Source of the DNA: Hyphomicrobium sp.
GTDB lineage: Bacteria; Pseudomonadota; Alphaproteobacteria; Rhizobiales; Hyphomicrobiaceae
Direction of reading: 5' to 3'
Assembly: GCA_003987725.1 (NCBI GenBank)
Contig: RXJH01000007.1
Location: 3,177 to 67,176 of the forward strand
DNA length: 64,000 nt
In this document: piece by piece, positions 44,971 through 54,114 of the stretch
How positions within the stretch are numbered: position 1 is the first letter of the stretch
How the letters are laid out: every line of letters starts with the position of its first letter
Made by a program: the position numbers and the translations under genes
Notes under the pieces: model-generated
Database searches by the model: none
What the model was told of the DNA's origin: nothing
Seen by the model: the letters and a program-made list of their open reading frames with translations, nothing else

Positions 44971-45426
44971 TTAGCCGTAAAGCACACCCGGCTTGCTTTG
45001 CCCAACTTCTATAATGTAGCCATCGGGATCACGAATGTAACAGCGTATCTCGCCGTATTTGTCTTTTGGCTCTGTGATAAACTCGGCTCCGCGACTTCGC
45101 CATTGCTCATAGCACGCCTGAATATCTGCAACGCGGATATTCAAAAAGCTGCTGAGTGAATTGGGATCAGGGGGCACGCTGAGAGTTACCGATGGTTTGT
45201 CCGGTGTGGGCCCGCCCCCGACGTTTACAAGGAGCCACATGTTCCCGATCTGGATGTATCCCGGCGCGCCCTTCTCGTCGCCTCTGCTTAGAATGCGGCC
45301 TCCGAAGACCGTTTCATAAAATCGAGCGGATCGATCGATATCAGCGACTGTGAGAAAGTATGCGACGCTAAAGCCTTCCTGCGGCGGCATCTGAAAGCTT
45401 TTCTGCTCGACTTGTACTTGGGTCAT
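44971..45426 (-). CDS. VOC-family (glyoxalase-like) protein
   Basis: A 151-aa VOC-fold protein: VAYFLTVADIDRSARFYETVFGG, LSSFLNIRVADIQACYEQWRSRGAEF and IRCYIRDPDGYIIEVGQS. The ATG at 45426 follows GGAGTCGTCC. A dioxygenase, a glyoxalase-like enzyme or an antibiotic-binding protein are all possible. It neighbours xoxF but faces the same way after a 441-bp gap. Confidence 0.82.
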   Translation of the reverse strand: MTQVQVEQKSFQMPPQEGFSVAYFLTVADIDRSARFYETVFGGRILSRGDEKGAPGYIQIGNMWLLVNVGGGPTPDKPSVTLSVPPDPNSLSSFLNIRVADIQACYEQWRSRGAEFITEPKDKYGEIRCYIRDPDGYIIEVGQSKPGVLYG

Positions 45427-45735
45427 GGACGACTCCAATTCGGATCGCATTCCCCCTGCCCTCAAACTATGTCGAGCAGTCCGCGTTAGCAAGGAGCCTG
45501 CACCGGGTTCGTCCCATGCTTCCGAACGGCATAACTTTTTGAAAATTTGTTCGGATTTTGCGCATCCGTACAAAGGGGCATGACCTCTGCCGGTCAAGGC
45601 TGTTACCAGCGCGACAGTCCGATTTAAAAATTCCAAGCAAGATTTTCCTAACAGACGTGCAGACAATGCCATAGCTTTCCAGCATGCATTCACGCACGCG
45701 GGCAACATCAGAACTACGGCTGTAGCGAGGGTCCC
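45427..45735. other. Intergenic region between VOC and ClpP-like genes
   Basis: About 309 bp shared by divergent promoters. No gene is supported. Confidence 0.4.
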
Positions 45736-46596
45736 TTGTCGAATTTCATCTTTCGGAATTGGCGTGGCGAAAGTCCATTTTGGCTTAGCTTCATTGCTTG
45801 GACGATCATTCTTCCTTTGCTCACTTTTCTTATCGTGACCCTCTGGTTGACCCAATGGTCGATGCAAGACACGCCGGTTTCAAGGATGATTCAGGGAACC
45901 GTTGGATTCCTACTCATCGGGGCCGTCAGCATCTGGCAGCTTGTCGGCATGTGGCGCGCGAGCGCGCCGGATAGAAGCGGCGGCAGGTGGTGGATGACTC
46001 GCTGGTTTGCACGTGCTGTCTCGGTCATCGTGGGAACAATAGGCCTGCTTCTGCTCACGCCTTTTTCGAGTGGCATGGTGTCCCTCTATCAAGAGGCAAC
46101 AGACCAGGATTGGATCGGCCAGCAAGGCCACACCGTCTCGGTGGACGACACGAACCTCCAGATCAACGGTTACTTGGCCTGGGGCGTTCTCGGAGAGGTT
46201 TCGCGTGCGCTTGCGGACAATCCAGGCATTCAAACGGTTGTTCTGAACAGTCCCGGCGGTCATGTCGGTGTTGGTACGCGCCTATATGACGAAATCAGAT
46301 CGCGTGGTCTTGATACCTACGCTGAGGAAATGTGTGCAAGTGCCTGCACGCTTGCCTTTCTAGGTGGCACGCATCGCTACGTGCGTGTTGGCGCCAGGCT
46401 TGGCTTTCACGCGGTCGGCGGCGAGGGTGCCAATTCCATCGGCGCCGGGACCAATAAAATCCGATCGCTATTCCAGGAGGTCGAGGTCCCGGAGACATTC
46501 GTGCAGCGCGTATTCGCGACGCCGTCCGACAGCGCCTGGTACCCCAGCAGAAAGGAACTGCTTGGTGCAAATATCGTAACGGACGTCATTGATTGA
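45736..46596 (+). CDS. Membrane-anchored ClpP/SppA-like serine protease
   Basis: A 286-aa protein starting at a TTG with GAGGG upstream. Three hydrophobic helices (about 14-110) precede a ClpP-fold domain: VVLNSPGGHVGVGTRLYDEI, MCASACTLAFLGGTHRYV (catalytic Ser in SAC) and LGFHAVGG (His). It is likely a membrane protease with its active site in the periplasm. It is not next to a known partner such as NfeD. Confidence 0.8.
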   Translation: MSNFIFRNWRGESPFWLSFIAWTIILPLLTFLIVTLWLTQWSMQDTPVSRMIQGTVGFLLIGAVSIWQLVGMWRASAPDRSGGRWWMTRWFARAVSVIVGTIGLLLLTPFSSGMVSLYQEATDQDWIGQQGHTVSVDDTNLQINGYLAWGVLGEVSRALADNPGIQTVVLNSPGGHVGVGTRLYDEIRSRGLDTYAEEMCASACTLAFLGGTHRYVRVGARLGFHAVGGEGANSIGAGTNKIRSLFQEVEVPETFVQRVFATPSDSAWYPSRKELLGANIVTDVID

Positions 46597-46669
46597 AGAG
46601 CGACGTATGCCGTGGTCGATCTGCAGTTTGAGCCGGATCGACCAGCGGTGACTGCTAACGCATCATCAC

Positions 46670-47077
46670 TCAAATAATCCTCGCGAAGGCGGCCGCTCCA
46701 AGGGAAGCCTCCACAGTCTGAGCCTGAGCTTTGACGGCACGTCGGCTCGGCTGAACCTGTTCCCCTGCCGGCCGGATCTCATCACCGCCAAACATCGCTT
46801 CCAGCGTACGCACGCAAAGGATCACGTTATCGCTCGCGAGACGATAATAGACCAGCTTGGCTTCGCGGCGCGTAACGACGAGATCGGCACGGCGAAGCTC
46901 TGCAAGTTGCTGACTGAGCGTTGGCTGACCAATGCCTGTTGCTCTCTCGATCTCGGCTACGCCTCGCTCGCCGCCGAAGAGATAAGACAGGATCATTAGA
47001 CGCTGCGGCTGCGCGAAGACACGAATTTTTTCCGCCGCCGCATCGGCGAGTTCGCGAGACTGGAAAAGGGCGCTCAT
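46670..47077 (-). CDS. ArsR-family regulator of the sulfide cluster (BigR/SqrR-like)
   Basis: A 135-aa ArsR protein. The helix-turn-helix is GVAEIERATGIGQPTLSQQLAELRRADLV. It overlaps the peroxiredoxin by ATGA, which fixes the start at 47077. BigR/SqrR relatives sense persulfides with two cysteines. Here only one Cys is seen (VILCVRTLE); the usual first site reads RLMILSYL with Ser. It likely represses the cluster. Confidence 0.83.
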   Translation of the reverse strand: MSALFQSRELADAAAEKIRVFAQPQRLMILSYLFGGERGVAEIERATGIGQPTLSQQLAELRRADLVVTRREAKLVYYRLASDNVILCVRTLEAMFGGDEIRPAGEQVQPSRRAVKAQAQTVEASLGAAAFARII

Positions 47078-47712
47078 CTGTCTGCTTTCAAACGATAGAA
47101 CCAGTCTTGAGGTAGAGCCGCCGTCAAGCGGCCCTGCGGGACGACCGGTGGAACAAGAACATCGTCGCCGGGCTGCCAATCGGCTGGCGTAAGCGCGTCT
47201 CCGTTCTCCGATCGTCGAAGCGCCGCCACCATGCGCAGCATTTCTTCGACCGATCTTCCGACGTTCATCGGGTACCAGTTCATGGCGCGGATGATCCCCT
47301 TGGGATCGATGAAATAGACGGCGCGAACGGCGGACGAATCCGCCGATTTTTCATCGAGCATCCCGTAGGCACGCCCGATCGCCATCGAGGGATCCTCGAC
47401 GACGGGAAACGGTACCTCGACTCCCGATAGCTCCCTAATCGCATTCAACCACGCGACGTGTGAAAACAGGCTGTCGACGGACAATCCAAGCAAGGCGCAG
47501 TCCATCTCGGCAAACCGCGGCGCCGCCTTGGCCAAGGCGACGAATTCGCTGGTGCAGACCGGCGTGAAATCGGCCGGGTGCGAGAAGAACACCAGCCATT
47601 TTCCGCGAAACTGATCGAAGCTCACGTCGCCCTGCGTCGTGCGAGCCCGGAAATTGGGCGCCAGATCTCCAATTCGGAGCGGCCGATCGCCCGTCATCAC
47701 TGTGTTTTCCAT
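47074..47712 (-). CDS. Peroxiredoxin (Prx6/1-Cys type)
   Basis: A 212-aa peroxidase. IGDLAPNFRARTTQGDVSFDQF and FFSHPADFTPVCTSEF (peroxidatic Cys) are typical, as is AVYFIDPKGIIRAMNWYPMNVGR. The ATG at 47712 follows AAGGAGG. It could remove peroxides or persulfides. It diverges from the persulfide dioxygenase gene. Confidence 0.9.
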   Translation of the reverse strand: MENTVMTGDRPLRIGDLAPNFRARTTQGDVSFDQFRGKWLVFFSHPADFTPVCTSEFVALAKAAPRFAEMDCALLGLSVDSLFSHVAWLNAIRELSGVEVPFPVVEDPSMAIGRAYGMLDEKSADSSAVRAVYFIDPKGIIRAMNWYPMNVGRSVEEMLRMVAALRRSENGDALTPADWQPGDDVLVPPVVPQGRLTAALPQDWFYRLKADR

Positions 47713-47764
47713 AGCGCCTCCTTGCCACACCAAGGCCGCTTGACGCAACTAAAATACACAATTA

Positions 47765-47775
47765 CATAAATTATG
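47765..47775. promoter_or_regulatory. 11-bp palindrome in the divergent promoter
   Basis: CATAAATTATG lies in an AT-rich region 20 bp before the persulfide dioxygenase start and 52 bp before the peroxiredoxin start. It is a likely ArsR operator. Confidence 0.5.
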
Positions 47776-47795
47776 AAATAAAAGGAAGGTAACCC

Positions 47796-48716
47796 ATGGA
47801 CCCCGTTGTCAGCCAAGCCGACGCCTTGATCCGCAAATCGCGCGAATCTGGAGCGAAGCCCGCTATCCAAGCCTTCTTCGATGAACCGACCAACACGGTG
47901 AGCTACGTCGTGCATGATCCTGCCACCCGGGCGGCAGCGATCATCGACAGCGTATTGGATTTCGACCAAGCGGCTGGCCGCACGAACACGAAGTCGGCGG
48001 ACGCGATCATTGCTTACGTCCGCGCCACTGGATTGAAGGTCGAATGGCTGCTGGAAACGCACGCGCACGCCGATCACCTCTCGGCCGCGCCGTATCTGCA
48101 GAATGTGCTCGGTGGCAAACTGGCGATCGGACGCGAGATCATTCGTGTCCAAAACGTCTTCGGCAAAATCTTCAACGTCGGCACTGAGTTCGAACGCGAC
48201 GGATCGGAGTTCGATCAGCTGTTCGCCGACGGCGACTGTTTTCAGATCGGAGAAATCGAGGCCATTACACTGCACGTACCGGGGCACACGCCGGCTGACA
48301 TGGCGTATGTCATCGGAGACGCGGTCTTCACGGGCGACACGCTGTTCATGCCCGATTACGGCACCGCCCGTGCGGATTTCCCCGGCGGCGACGCACGCGA
48401 GCTTTATCACTCGATACGCCGTCTCTTGCAGCTGCCGGAAGAGACGCGTCTCTTCCTCTGTCACGACTACAAAGCCGTCGGGCGTGATGAATACGCCTGG
48501 GAAACGACGGTCGGCGCCGAGAAGGCTCACAACATCCACGTGCACGAAGGCGTGAGCGAAGACGAATTCGTGACCATGCGAACGCGCCGGGACGCGACGC
48601 TCGCGATGCCCAAGCTCATTCTACCTTCGGTCCAAGTCAACATGCGCGGCGGACGTCTCCCCGAGGCTGAAGACAATGGAACGCGCTATCTGAAACTTCC
48701 GCTGAACGTGCTGTGA
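47796..48716 (+). CDS. MBL-fold persulfide dioxygenase-like protein (ETHE1/Blh type)
   Basis: A 306-aa metallo-beta-lactamase fold. LLETHAHADHLSAAPYL gives the HxHxDH metal site, then HVPGHTPADMAYVIGDAVFTGDTLF and CHDYKA. ETHE1-type enzymes oxidise glutathione persulfide to sulfite. It heads an operon with sulfur transporters and SQR. Confidence 0.88.
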   Translation: MDPVVSQADALIRKSRESGAKPAIQAFFDEPTNTVSYVVHDPATRAAAIIDSVLDFDQAAGRTNTKSADAIIAYVRATGLKVEWLLETHAHADHLSAAPYLQNVLGGKLAIGREIIRVQNVFGKIFNVGTEFERDGSEFDQLFADGDCFQIGEIEAITLHVPGHTPADMAYVIGDAVFTGDTLFMPDYGTARADFPGGDARELYHSIRRLLQLPEETRLFLCHDYKAVGRDEYAWETTVGAEKAHNIHVHEGVSEDEFVTMRTRRDATLAMPKLILPSVQVNMRGGRLPEAEDNGTRYLKLPLNVL

Positions 48717-49150
48717 TGCCGGGCTTTCCTCAGGCAGCTCCGATAGAAGGCCTCATTGGCGGCCTTCTCATCGGCTTGGCCGCAGCAATCATATTGCTTG
48801 GTAACGGGCGCATCGCTGGCGTCAGCGGGCTGTTCGCGCGGGCATTCGGGATATCGTCCGGTGACACGCCACGGCAGCTGGCGTGGGCCTTTATCGCCGG
48901 CTTGCCCATCGGCGCCGGACTGGTCGAGCTTGTCGTCGGCGTGAACGCCAACTTCCCCACTCCGCCCATACTGATCATCGCAGGCGCGATCGTCGGGTTC
49001 GGCACGCAGCTCGGATCGGGCTGCACGAGCGGCCATGGCATTTGCGGCCTTTCCCGGCTTTCCAAACGTTCCGTCTTCGCGACGCTCACCTTCATGACCG
49101 CAGGCGTGATCACGATCACGATGATGCGACTGCTGGGATTGTCCCCATGA
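48716..49150 (+). CDS. YeeE/YedE-family half transporter (A)
   Basis: A 144-aa membrane protein with about four helices and GFGTQLGSGCTSGHGICGLSRLS, the Cys-containing motif of YeeE-type thiosulfate/sulfur carriers. The ATG at 48716 overlaps the upstream stop. It overlaps the next gene by ATGA. Confidence 0.87.
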   Translation: MPGFPQAAPIEGLIGGLLIGLAAAIILLGNGRIAGVSGLFARAFGISSGDTPRQLAWAFIAGLPIGAGLVELVVGVNANFPTPPILIIAGAIVGFGTQLGSGCTSGHGICGLSRLSKRSVFATLTFMTAGVITITMMRLLGLSP

Positions 49151-49581
49151 CGAGAGAGAACGTTCTTGCCCTGCTCAGCGGCATATTCTTTGGCTCCGGC
49201 CTCGCCATATCCGGAATGATCGATCCGGCGAGGGTACGCGCATTTCTCGACGTCACCGGCAATTGGGATCCGACCTTGGCATTCGTCATGGGCGGTGCGC
49301 TGCTGCCGATGGCCGTTGCTTGGCAGGTCGAGAAGCGCCTCCGAAAGCCGCTTGCGTCGAATTACTTTCATCTTCCTCCGACGAGCGACATCGATTGGCG
49401 ATTGATCAGCGGTGCGGCGATTTTCGGAATCGGTTGGGGTCTTGCCGGAATTTGTCCTGGTCCCGGCATAGCAGCCCTCGCGGTCGAGCCGATATCGGCG
49501 CTGCTATTCGTACTGGCGATGGGCGCAGGCATGGGCCTGCACAGACTCATTTTTAAAACGCGAAGCTTCGCTCGCGCGTAA
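49147..49581 (+). CDS. YeeE/YedE-family (DUF6691) half transporter (B)
   Basis: A 144-aa membrane protein starting at the ATG at 49147 (ATGA overlap). LLSGIFFGSGLAISGMIDPARVRAFLD and GWGLAGICPGPGIAALA resemble the DUF6691 half of YeeE/YedE pairs, with Cys in GICPGP. With copy A it likely forms a sulfur-compound carrier. An in-frame start at 48883 is a shadow of copy A. Confidence 0.87.
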   Translation: MTRENVLALLSGIFFGSGLAISGMIDPARVRAFLDVTGNWDPTLAFVMGGALLPMAVAWQVEKRLRKPLASNYFHLPPTSDIDWRLISGAAIFGIGWGLAGICPGPGIAALAVEPISALLFVLAMGAGMGLHRLIFKTRSFARA

Positions 49582-49597
49582 CCCAGGAGATTTTTAG

Positions 49598-51265
49598 ATG
49601 TCATTTAAGGCACTCAGCCCGACATTTTCGGTCGCGCCTCAATTGACGGAAGCAGACGTTGCCGAAGCCGCAAAAATGGGCTTCAGGTCGATCGTATCCA
49701 ATCGGCCCGACGGCGAAGAGATGGGGCAGCCAACGGCGGCGGACATTTCCAGCGTTGCTAAGCGCAACGGGCTGGCGTTCGCTCATGTGCCGGTCGTCGC
49801 GGGGAAGATCACGAGCGACGATGCCAACGCGATGCGGGAAGCACTCGCCCATCTCCCCCGCCCGATATTGGCATTCTGCCGAAGCGGAACGCGCTCGGCG
49901 ACTCTGTGGGCGCTTGCCGATTCAGACGCAAAAGATCCTGCAGCCGCGGTCGAAACCGCGAAGCGCGCAGGTTACGACCTGAGCTCCATCATGCCGGCAC
50001 TCGAGCGACGCGCAAAAGCAACGCGTCAAACGACCTACGACATTCTCATCGTCGGCGGCGGATCGGCTGGGATTTCGACGGCGGCAAGCCTGCGCAAGCG
50101 CAACCGAAAAATCTCCATTGCCGTCATCGATCCCGCAGAGACTCATTACTATCAGCCGGGCTGGACGCTGGTTGGCGCCGGTGTGTTCTCGCCCGAGCAG
50201 ACGCGGCACAGCGAAGCCAGCGTCATTCCGAACGGCGTCGAATGGATTCAGGCGGCCGTCACTGACTTCCTGCCTGAACAGAACCAGGTCCAGCTCGCTG
50301 ATGGACGCGTCGTGAAATATCACGTGCTGGTCGCAGCACCGGGCATCAAGCTGGCCTGGGATGCCATCCCGGGTCTTGCTGAAGCGCTCGGCTCCAACGG
50401 CGTGACGTCCAATTATCGCTACGATCTGGCGCCCTACACCTATCGGCTGGTACGAGAATTCCGTCGTGGCCGCGCGCTCTTCACTCAGCCACCGATGCCG
50501 ATCAAATGCGCCGGCGCTCCGCAGAAGGCGATGTACCTGTCTTGCGACATCTGGAGCGATGCCCGCGTGCTTCAGAACATCGACGTCGAATTTCACAACG
50601 CCGGCGCAGTTCTTTTCGGAGTTCCAGCCTATGTGCCGGCACTCGAAAGCTACATCAAGCGATACGGCATCGACCTTCGCCTGGAATCAAAGCTGGTCGC
50701 GGTCGATGGCCAAAAGAAAATTGCCACCCTCGAACGCAAAACCACCAATGGCTCCGTTGAACGGATCGAGCAGTCATTCGATCTGCTTCATGCCGTGCCG
50801 CCCCAAGTGGCGCCCGAGTTCGTTGCCCGCAGCGTGCTCGCCGGCCCCAGTGGCTTCATTGAGGTCGACCCGGCGACGCTGCAGCACGTGCGCTATCAAA
50901 ATGTCTTCGCCCTGGGCGACGTGGCTGGAACGAGCAATGCAAAGACGGCCGCCGCGGCCCGAAAACAAGCGCCCGTCGTCGCGGTCAACGCGCTGGCTGT
51001 CCTGGAGGGCAAACGACCAGCCGCAGATTACAATGGCTATGGCTCCTGCCCTCTCACCGTCGAACGCGGCAAGATCGTGCTCGCGGAATTTGGCTACGGC
51101 GGCAAGCTGCTTCCAAGCTTCCCGACTTGGCTGATCGACGGCACGCGCCCGAGCCGCACCGCCTGGTTCCTCAAAGAGAGACTGCTACCGCCGATCTATT
51201 GGCGGGGAATGCTCAAGGGGCGCGAATGGATGGTTCATCCGCACCTCATCGAGAAGCCGGCGTGA
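49598..51265 (+). CDS. DUF442 (TIGR01244) sulfurtransferase-SQR fusion
   Basis: A 555-aa fusion. Residues 1-~130 are a DUF442/PTP-like domain with CRSGTRSATLWA (Cys94), a persulfide-handling loop. Residues ~145-555 are a sulfide:quinone oxidoreductase of the eukaryote-like type, with FAD motif VGGGSAGIS at 152-160, PMPIKCAGAPQK (Cys), ALGDVAGTSNAKTAAAARKQ and SCPLTVERGK (Cys). It would oxidise sulfide to persulfide and pass electrons to quinone. It ends with GTGA overlapping the next start. Confidence 0.9.
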   Translation: MSFKALSPTFSVAPQLTEADVAEAAKMGFRSIVSNRPDGEEMGQPTAADISSVAKRNGLAFAHVPVVAGKITSDDANAMREALAHLPRPILAFCRSGTRSATLWALADSDAKDPAAAVETAKRAGYDLSSIMPALERRAKATRQTTYDILIVGGGSAGISTAASLRKRNRKISIAVIDPAETHYYQPGWTLVGAGVFSPEQTRHSEASVIPNGVEWIQAAVTDFLPEQNQVQLADGRVVKYHVLVAAPGIKLAWDAIPGLAEALGSNGVTSNYRYDLAPYTYRLVREFRRGRALFTQPPMPIKCAGAPQKAMYLSCDIWSDARVLQNIDVEFHNAGAVLFGVPAYVPALESYIKRYGIDLRLESKLVAVDGQKKIATLERKTTNGSVERIEQSFDLLHAVPPQVAPEFVARSVLAGPSGFIEVDPATLQHVRYQNVFALGDVAGTSNAKTAAAARKQAPVVAVNALAVLEGKRPAADYNGYGSCPLTVERGKIVLAEFGYGGKLLPSFPTWLIDGTRPSRTAWFLKERLLPPIYWRGMLKGREWMVHPHLIEKPA

Positions 51266-52050
51266 CGCTGGAGCCTCTTCAATATTGCCTCGGCGCCGTT
51301 TCGGGATCACTGGTCGGCTTCACGCTTGCCCTTGTCGGTGGCGGAGGGTCCATACTCGCCGTACCGCTGATGGTGTACCTCGTAGGCATCACCAACCCGC
51401 ACGTTGCCATTGGAACAAGCGCGTTCGCCGTTGCCATAAATGCTGTGACGGGGCTCGTTGGCCACGCCCGAGCGCACACAGTGAAATGGCGCTGCGGCGG
51501 AATGTATGCGGCCTCCGGCGTGATCGGCGCTCTGCTCGGTTCGACCATGGGCAAGGCGATTGACGGCCACAAGCTCCTCATTCTGTTTGCGATAGTCATG
51601 GTGCTCATCGGTGTTCTGATGCTGAAAGGGCGAGGCAATCCGGGCAACCCCGGCGCCGAATGCAATCGCGATAAAGCTCCGAAAGTTCTCACCTATGGCC
51701 TTGGCACCGGACTCTTTTCCGGGTTCTTCGGCATCGGCGGCGGGTTTCTCATCGTGCCGGGTCTCGTTGGCTCGACGGGGATGCCGATCCTCAATGCGAT
51801 AGGCACGTCGCTGATTGCCGTAACCGCGTTCGGCCTCACGACCGCGTTAAACTATGCCTATTCCGGTCTCATAGACTGGTCGCTCGCGCTCGTATTCATC
51901 GCGGGTGGCATCGCCGGAGGATGGGCCGGCACCCGTGTCGCCAGGCACCTAGCCAAAGAACGAGGCATGCTCACGACTGTGTTTGCGGCGCTCATCTTCG
52001 TCGTCGCCGCGTATATGATCTGGAAAAGCCTTGCCGCGATTGGGATGTAG
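51262..52050 (+). CDS. TauE/SafE-family sulfite exporter
   Basis: A 262-aa membrane protein with about eight helices, starting at a GTG (GTGA overlap with SQR). LALVGGGGSILAVPLMVYLVGI and GFFGIGGGFLIVPGLV are the TauE/SafE repeats. It probably exports sulfite or another sulfur anion made by the cluster. Confidence 0.9.
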   Translation: MTLEPLQYCLGAVSGSLVGFTLALVGGGGSILAVPLMVYLVGITNPHVAIGTSAFAVAINAVTGLVGHARAHTVKWRCGGMYAASGVIGALLGSTMGKAIDGHKLLILFAIVMVLIGVLMLKGRGNPGNPGAECNRDKAPKVLTYGLGTGLFSGFFGIGGGFLIVPGLVGSTGMPILNAIGTSLIAVTAFGLTTALNYAYSGLIDWSLALVFIAGGIAGGWAGTRVARHLAKERGMLTTVFAALIFVVAAYMIWKSLAAIGM

Positions 52051-52614
52051 CACGCGCGACTTCACGATTCCCCTCACCGATTCCGAAGAACTGGTGACGC
52101 AGGAGCATCCGACGCATGTCGCCACAGTTATGCTCTCGAGACGCAACACTAGAAATGGGATTTAGGCGGAGTGATTTTTTCCAACGCGAATCCCAGCTAC
52201 AAGGTCCTACGCGACTGAAGGGCCGATCCTATCGATCCCGACGGTATCGTATTGAGTGCAGACAAACACGAGCGGACCTCGTGCACGAGCGACTCATGCA
52301 AAGATGCAGAGGTTCCTCGTACACCGACTCTGTCTTCCTGAGCATCGCGTCGTAGTTGGTTGACTACAGACACGCCTTTGTTGAGGCGCCAGCAGAATGG
52401 ATCCATGTCGAATAAAACAGGTCCGCATGATCGCCGCGGATTTGCGCTCACCCAAACTGCTAGTCTGGCCGCACTAGGCGATCCAGCCGAGTTGTTTACG
52501 CTCACTGTACACATAATGACTTGCGTAGGGGGCGTCTGGCCTAGTTGGTCACGCTAAGTGCTAGCTAACGACTACGTTTCTTGGTCGGCGGTGTCTTGGG
52601 GGGCACGGGGACGA
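52051..52614. other. Intergenic region upstream of the porin
   Basis: About 564 bp with short frames only. I see no supported gene. It must hold the porin promoter. Confidence 0.4.
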
Positions 52615-54009
52615 ATGTCAGTTATTCTTTTCACGAACGGTCGGTTCGTGAACAAGTGTAGACGTGCTTGGACCTCCTGCTTTGCGCTTATCGCGATTTG
52701 TCTGCCGGTATTGCCGGCGGTTGCGGACGATGCGGGCCCGGACGCTAACGGCATAACAGCTCCCTCTATCGCGAGCAGCTTGCCTAATCATGGCGATCCG
52801 TTCGGCGCCCGGAAAGAACTTGCGGGATATGGCATTACGGCTGTCTTCAACTACACAAATGACGGTCTTGCGAATGTCGACGGCGGCATAAAAAGAGGCA
52901 TGATCGACCAGGGTTTGCTTGAAACGCGGTTGACGATCGATCTGGAAAAGGCGATCGGCTGGCATGGCGCAAGTATCTTCGCAAACACCTTTCAGATTCA
53001 CAACACGGGTCAAATCCTGCGCGATTATGTTGGCGGCATAAACACCATTGCCGCTATCGAGGCGTTGTCAACAACGCGGCTTTCAGAGCTTTGGCTCGAA
53101 CAGACATTCGATAAGGGCAAAGGAAGCGTTCGAATTGGTCAATTGGCAGCCGACGAAGAATTCTTCTTCAGTGATCTAAGCACGATGTTCCTGCAAAGTG
53201 ACTGGGCAACCATCGTCGCAGAAGACTTGCCCAGTGGTGGCGCAGCCTACCCTCTCTCCACACCTGGTGTACGGATAAAGTATGCACCAGACTCAAAGAC
53301 AACTTATCTTTTAGCCGTGCTCAACGGAGACCCCGCGGGCCCCGGGCCTGGTGACCCGCAGAATCGCGATCGCTACGGACTAAATTTCCGCGTTACTGAC
53401 CCTGCGTTTGTCATCGCTGAACTTCAGCTGCGCAGCGACCCTTCCGATAAGGGACTAAGCCACACTTATAAGTTTGGAGCGTGGGGACATTTTGGTTCGT
53501 TCAATGATCAACGTTTCGCGAACGATGGCACGCTGTTAGCCAACCCCGCCGGATCGGGCGAGGCAGAAAGGCATAGAGGCGACGGAGGTATCTACGCCGT
53601 CATCGATCAGCAAATTTATCGCCCCTCGCACGGCCCGAAAGACAGCGGAATCGGCGTTTACACCCGTATTTCGGGTAGTCCATCAGACCGCAATCTGATC
53701 GACTTCTATGTCGACGGCGGTGTTGTTGTAAGCGGAATGGTGCCGCACCGCCCTGATGACAAATTCGGCGTGGGATTTATTTATTCCAAGTACTCTGATG
53801 GGCGCGCGGACTTCGATCGAGATCTCGGGGCGTTCACCGGCACATCAGTCCCCGTGCAGGATTTCGAGGCGAACGTAGAACTCAGTTATGTCTACCAGAT
53901 CGTACCTGGGTGGACGTTGCAGCCGGACCTACAATATGTCTGGCATCCGAGTGGCGACCCAGAGCTTCACGCCATCGTCGTTGGTGCACGTACCGCGCTT
54001 CATTATTAA
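52615..54009 (+). CDS. OprB-family carbohydrate porin
   Basis: A 464-aa outer-membrane protein. The signal peptide ends near AVADD. The OprB domain has HGDPFGARKELAGYGITAVFNYTNDGLANVDGG and LYQ-like aromatic strands ending in HAIVVGARTALHY, a typical beta-barrel C-terminus. The ATG at 52615 is chosen over 52558 for the signal peptide and the GGGGACGA site. Probably sugar uptake. Confidence 0.87.
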   Translation: MSVILFTNGRFVNKCRRAWTSCFALIAICLPVLPAVADDAGPDANGITAPSIASSLPNHGDPFGARKELAGYGITAVFNYTNDGLANVDGGIKRGMIDQGLLETRLTIDLEKAIGWHGASIFANTFQIHNTGQILRDYVGGINTIAAIEALSTTRLSELWLEQTFDKGKGSVRIGQLAADEEFFFSDLSTMFLQSDWATIVAEDLPSGGAAYPLSTPGVRIKYAPDSKTTYLLAVLNGDPAGPGPGDPQNRDRYGLNFRVTDPAFVIAELQLRSDPSDKGLSHTYKFGAWGHFGSFNDQRFANDGTLLANPAGSGEAERHRGDGGIYAVIDQQIYRPSHGPKDSGIGVYTRISGSPSDRNLIDFYVDGGVVVSGMVPHRPDDKFGVGFIYSKYSDGRADFDRDLGAFTGTSVPVQDFEANVELSYVYQIVPGWTLQPDLQYVWHPSGDPELHAIVVGARTALHY

Positions 54010-54114
54010 AAATATGTGCCCCGAGGATATTCCCTCGTTCTTAGGCGCCGAACCGGATGGGAAACGCCCGAATATTCGCTGCTCAACTTCGAGTTATCCC
54101 ACGAACAAAACTTT

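Noticed and set aside
44799-45005. Small frame upstream of xoxF
   Set aside because: No ribosome site, overlaps the VOC gene end, no recognisable features.
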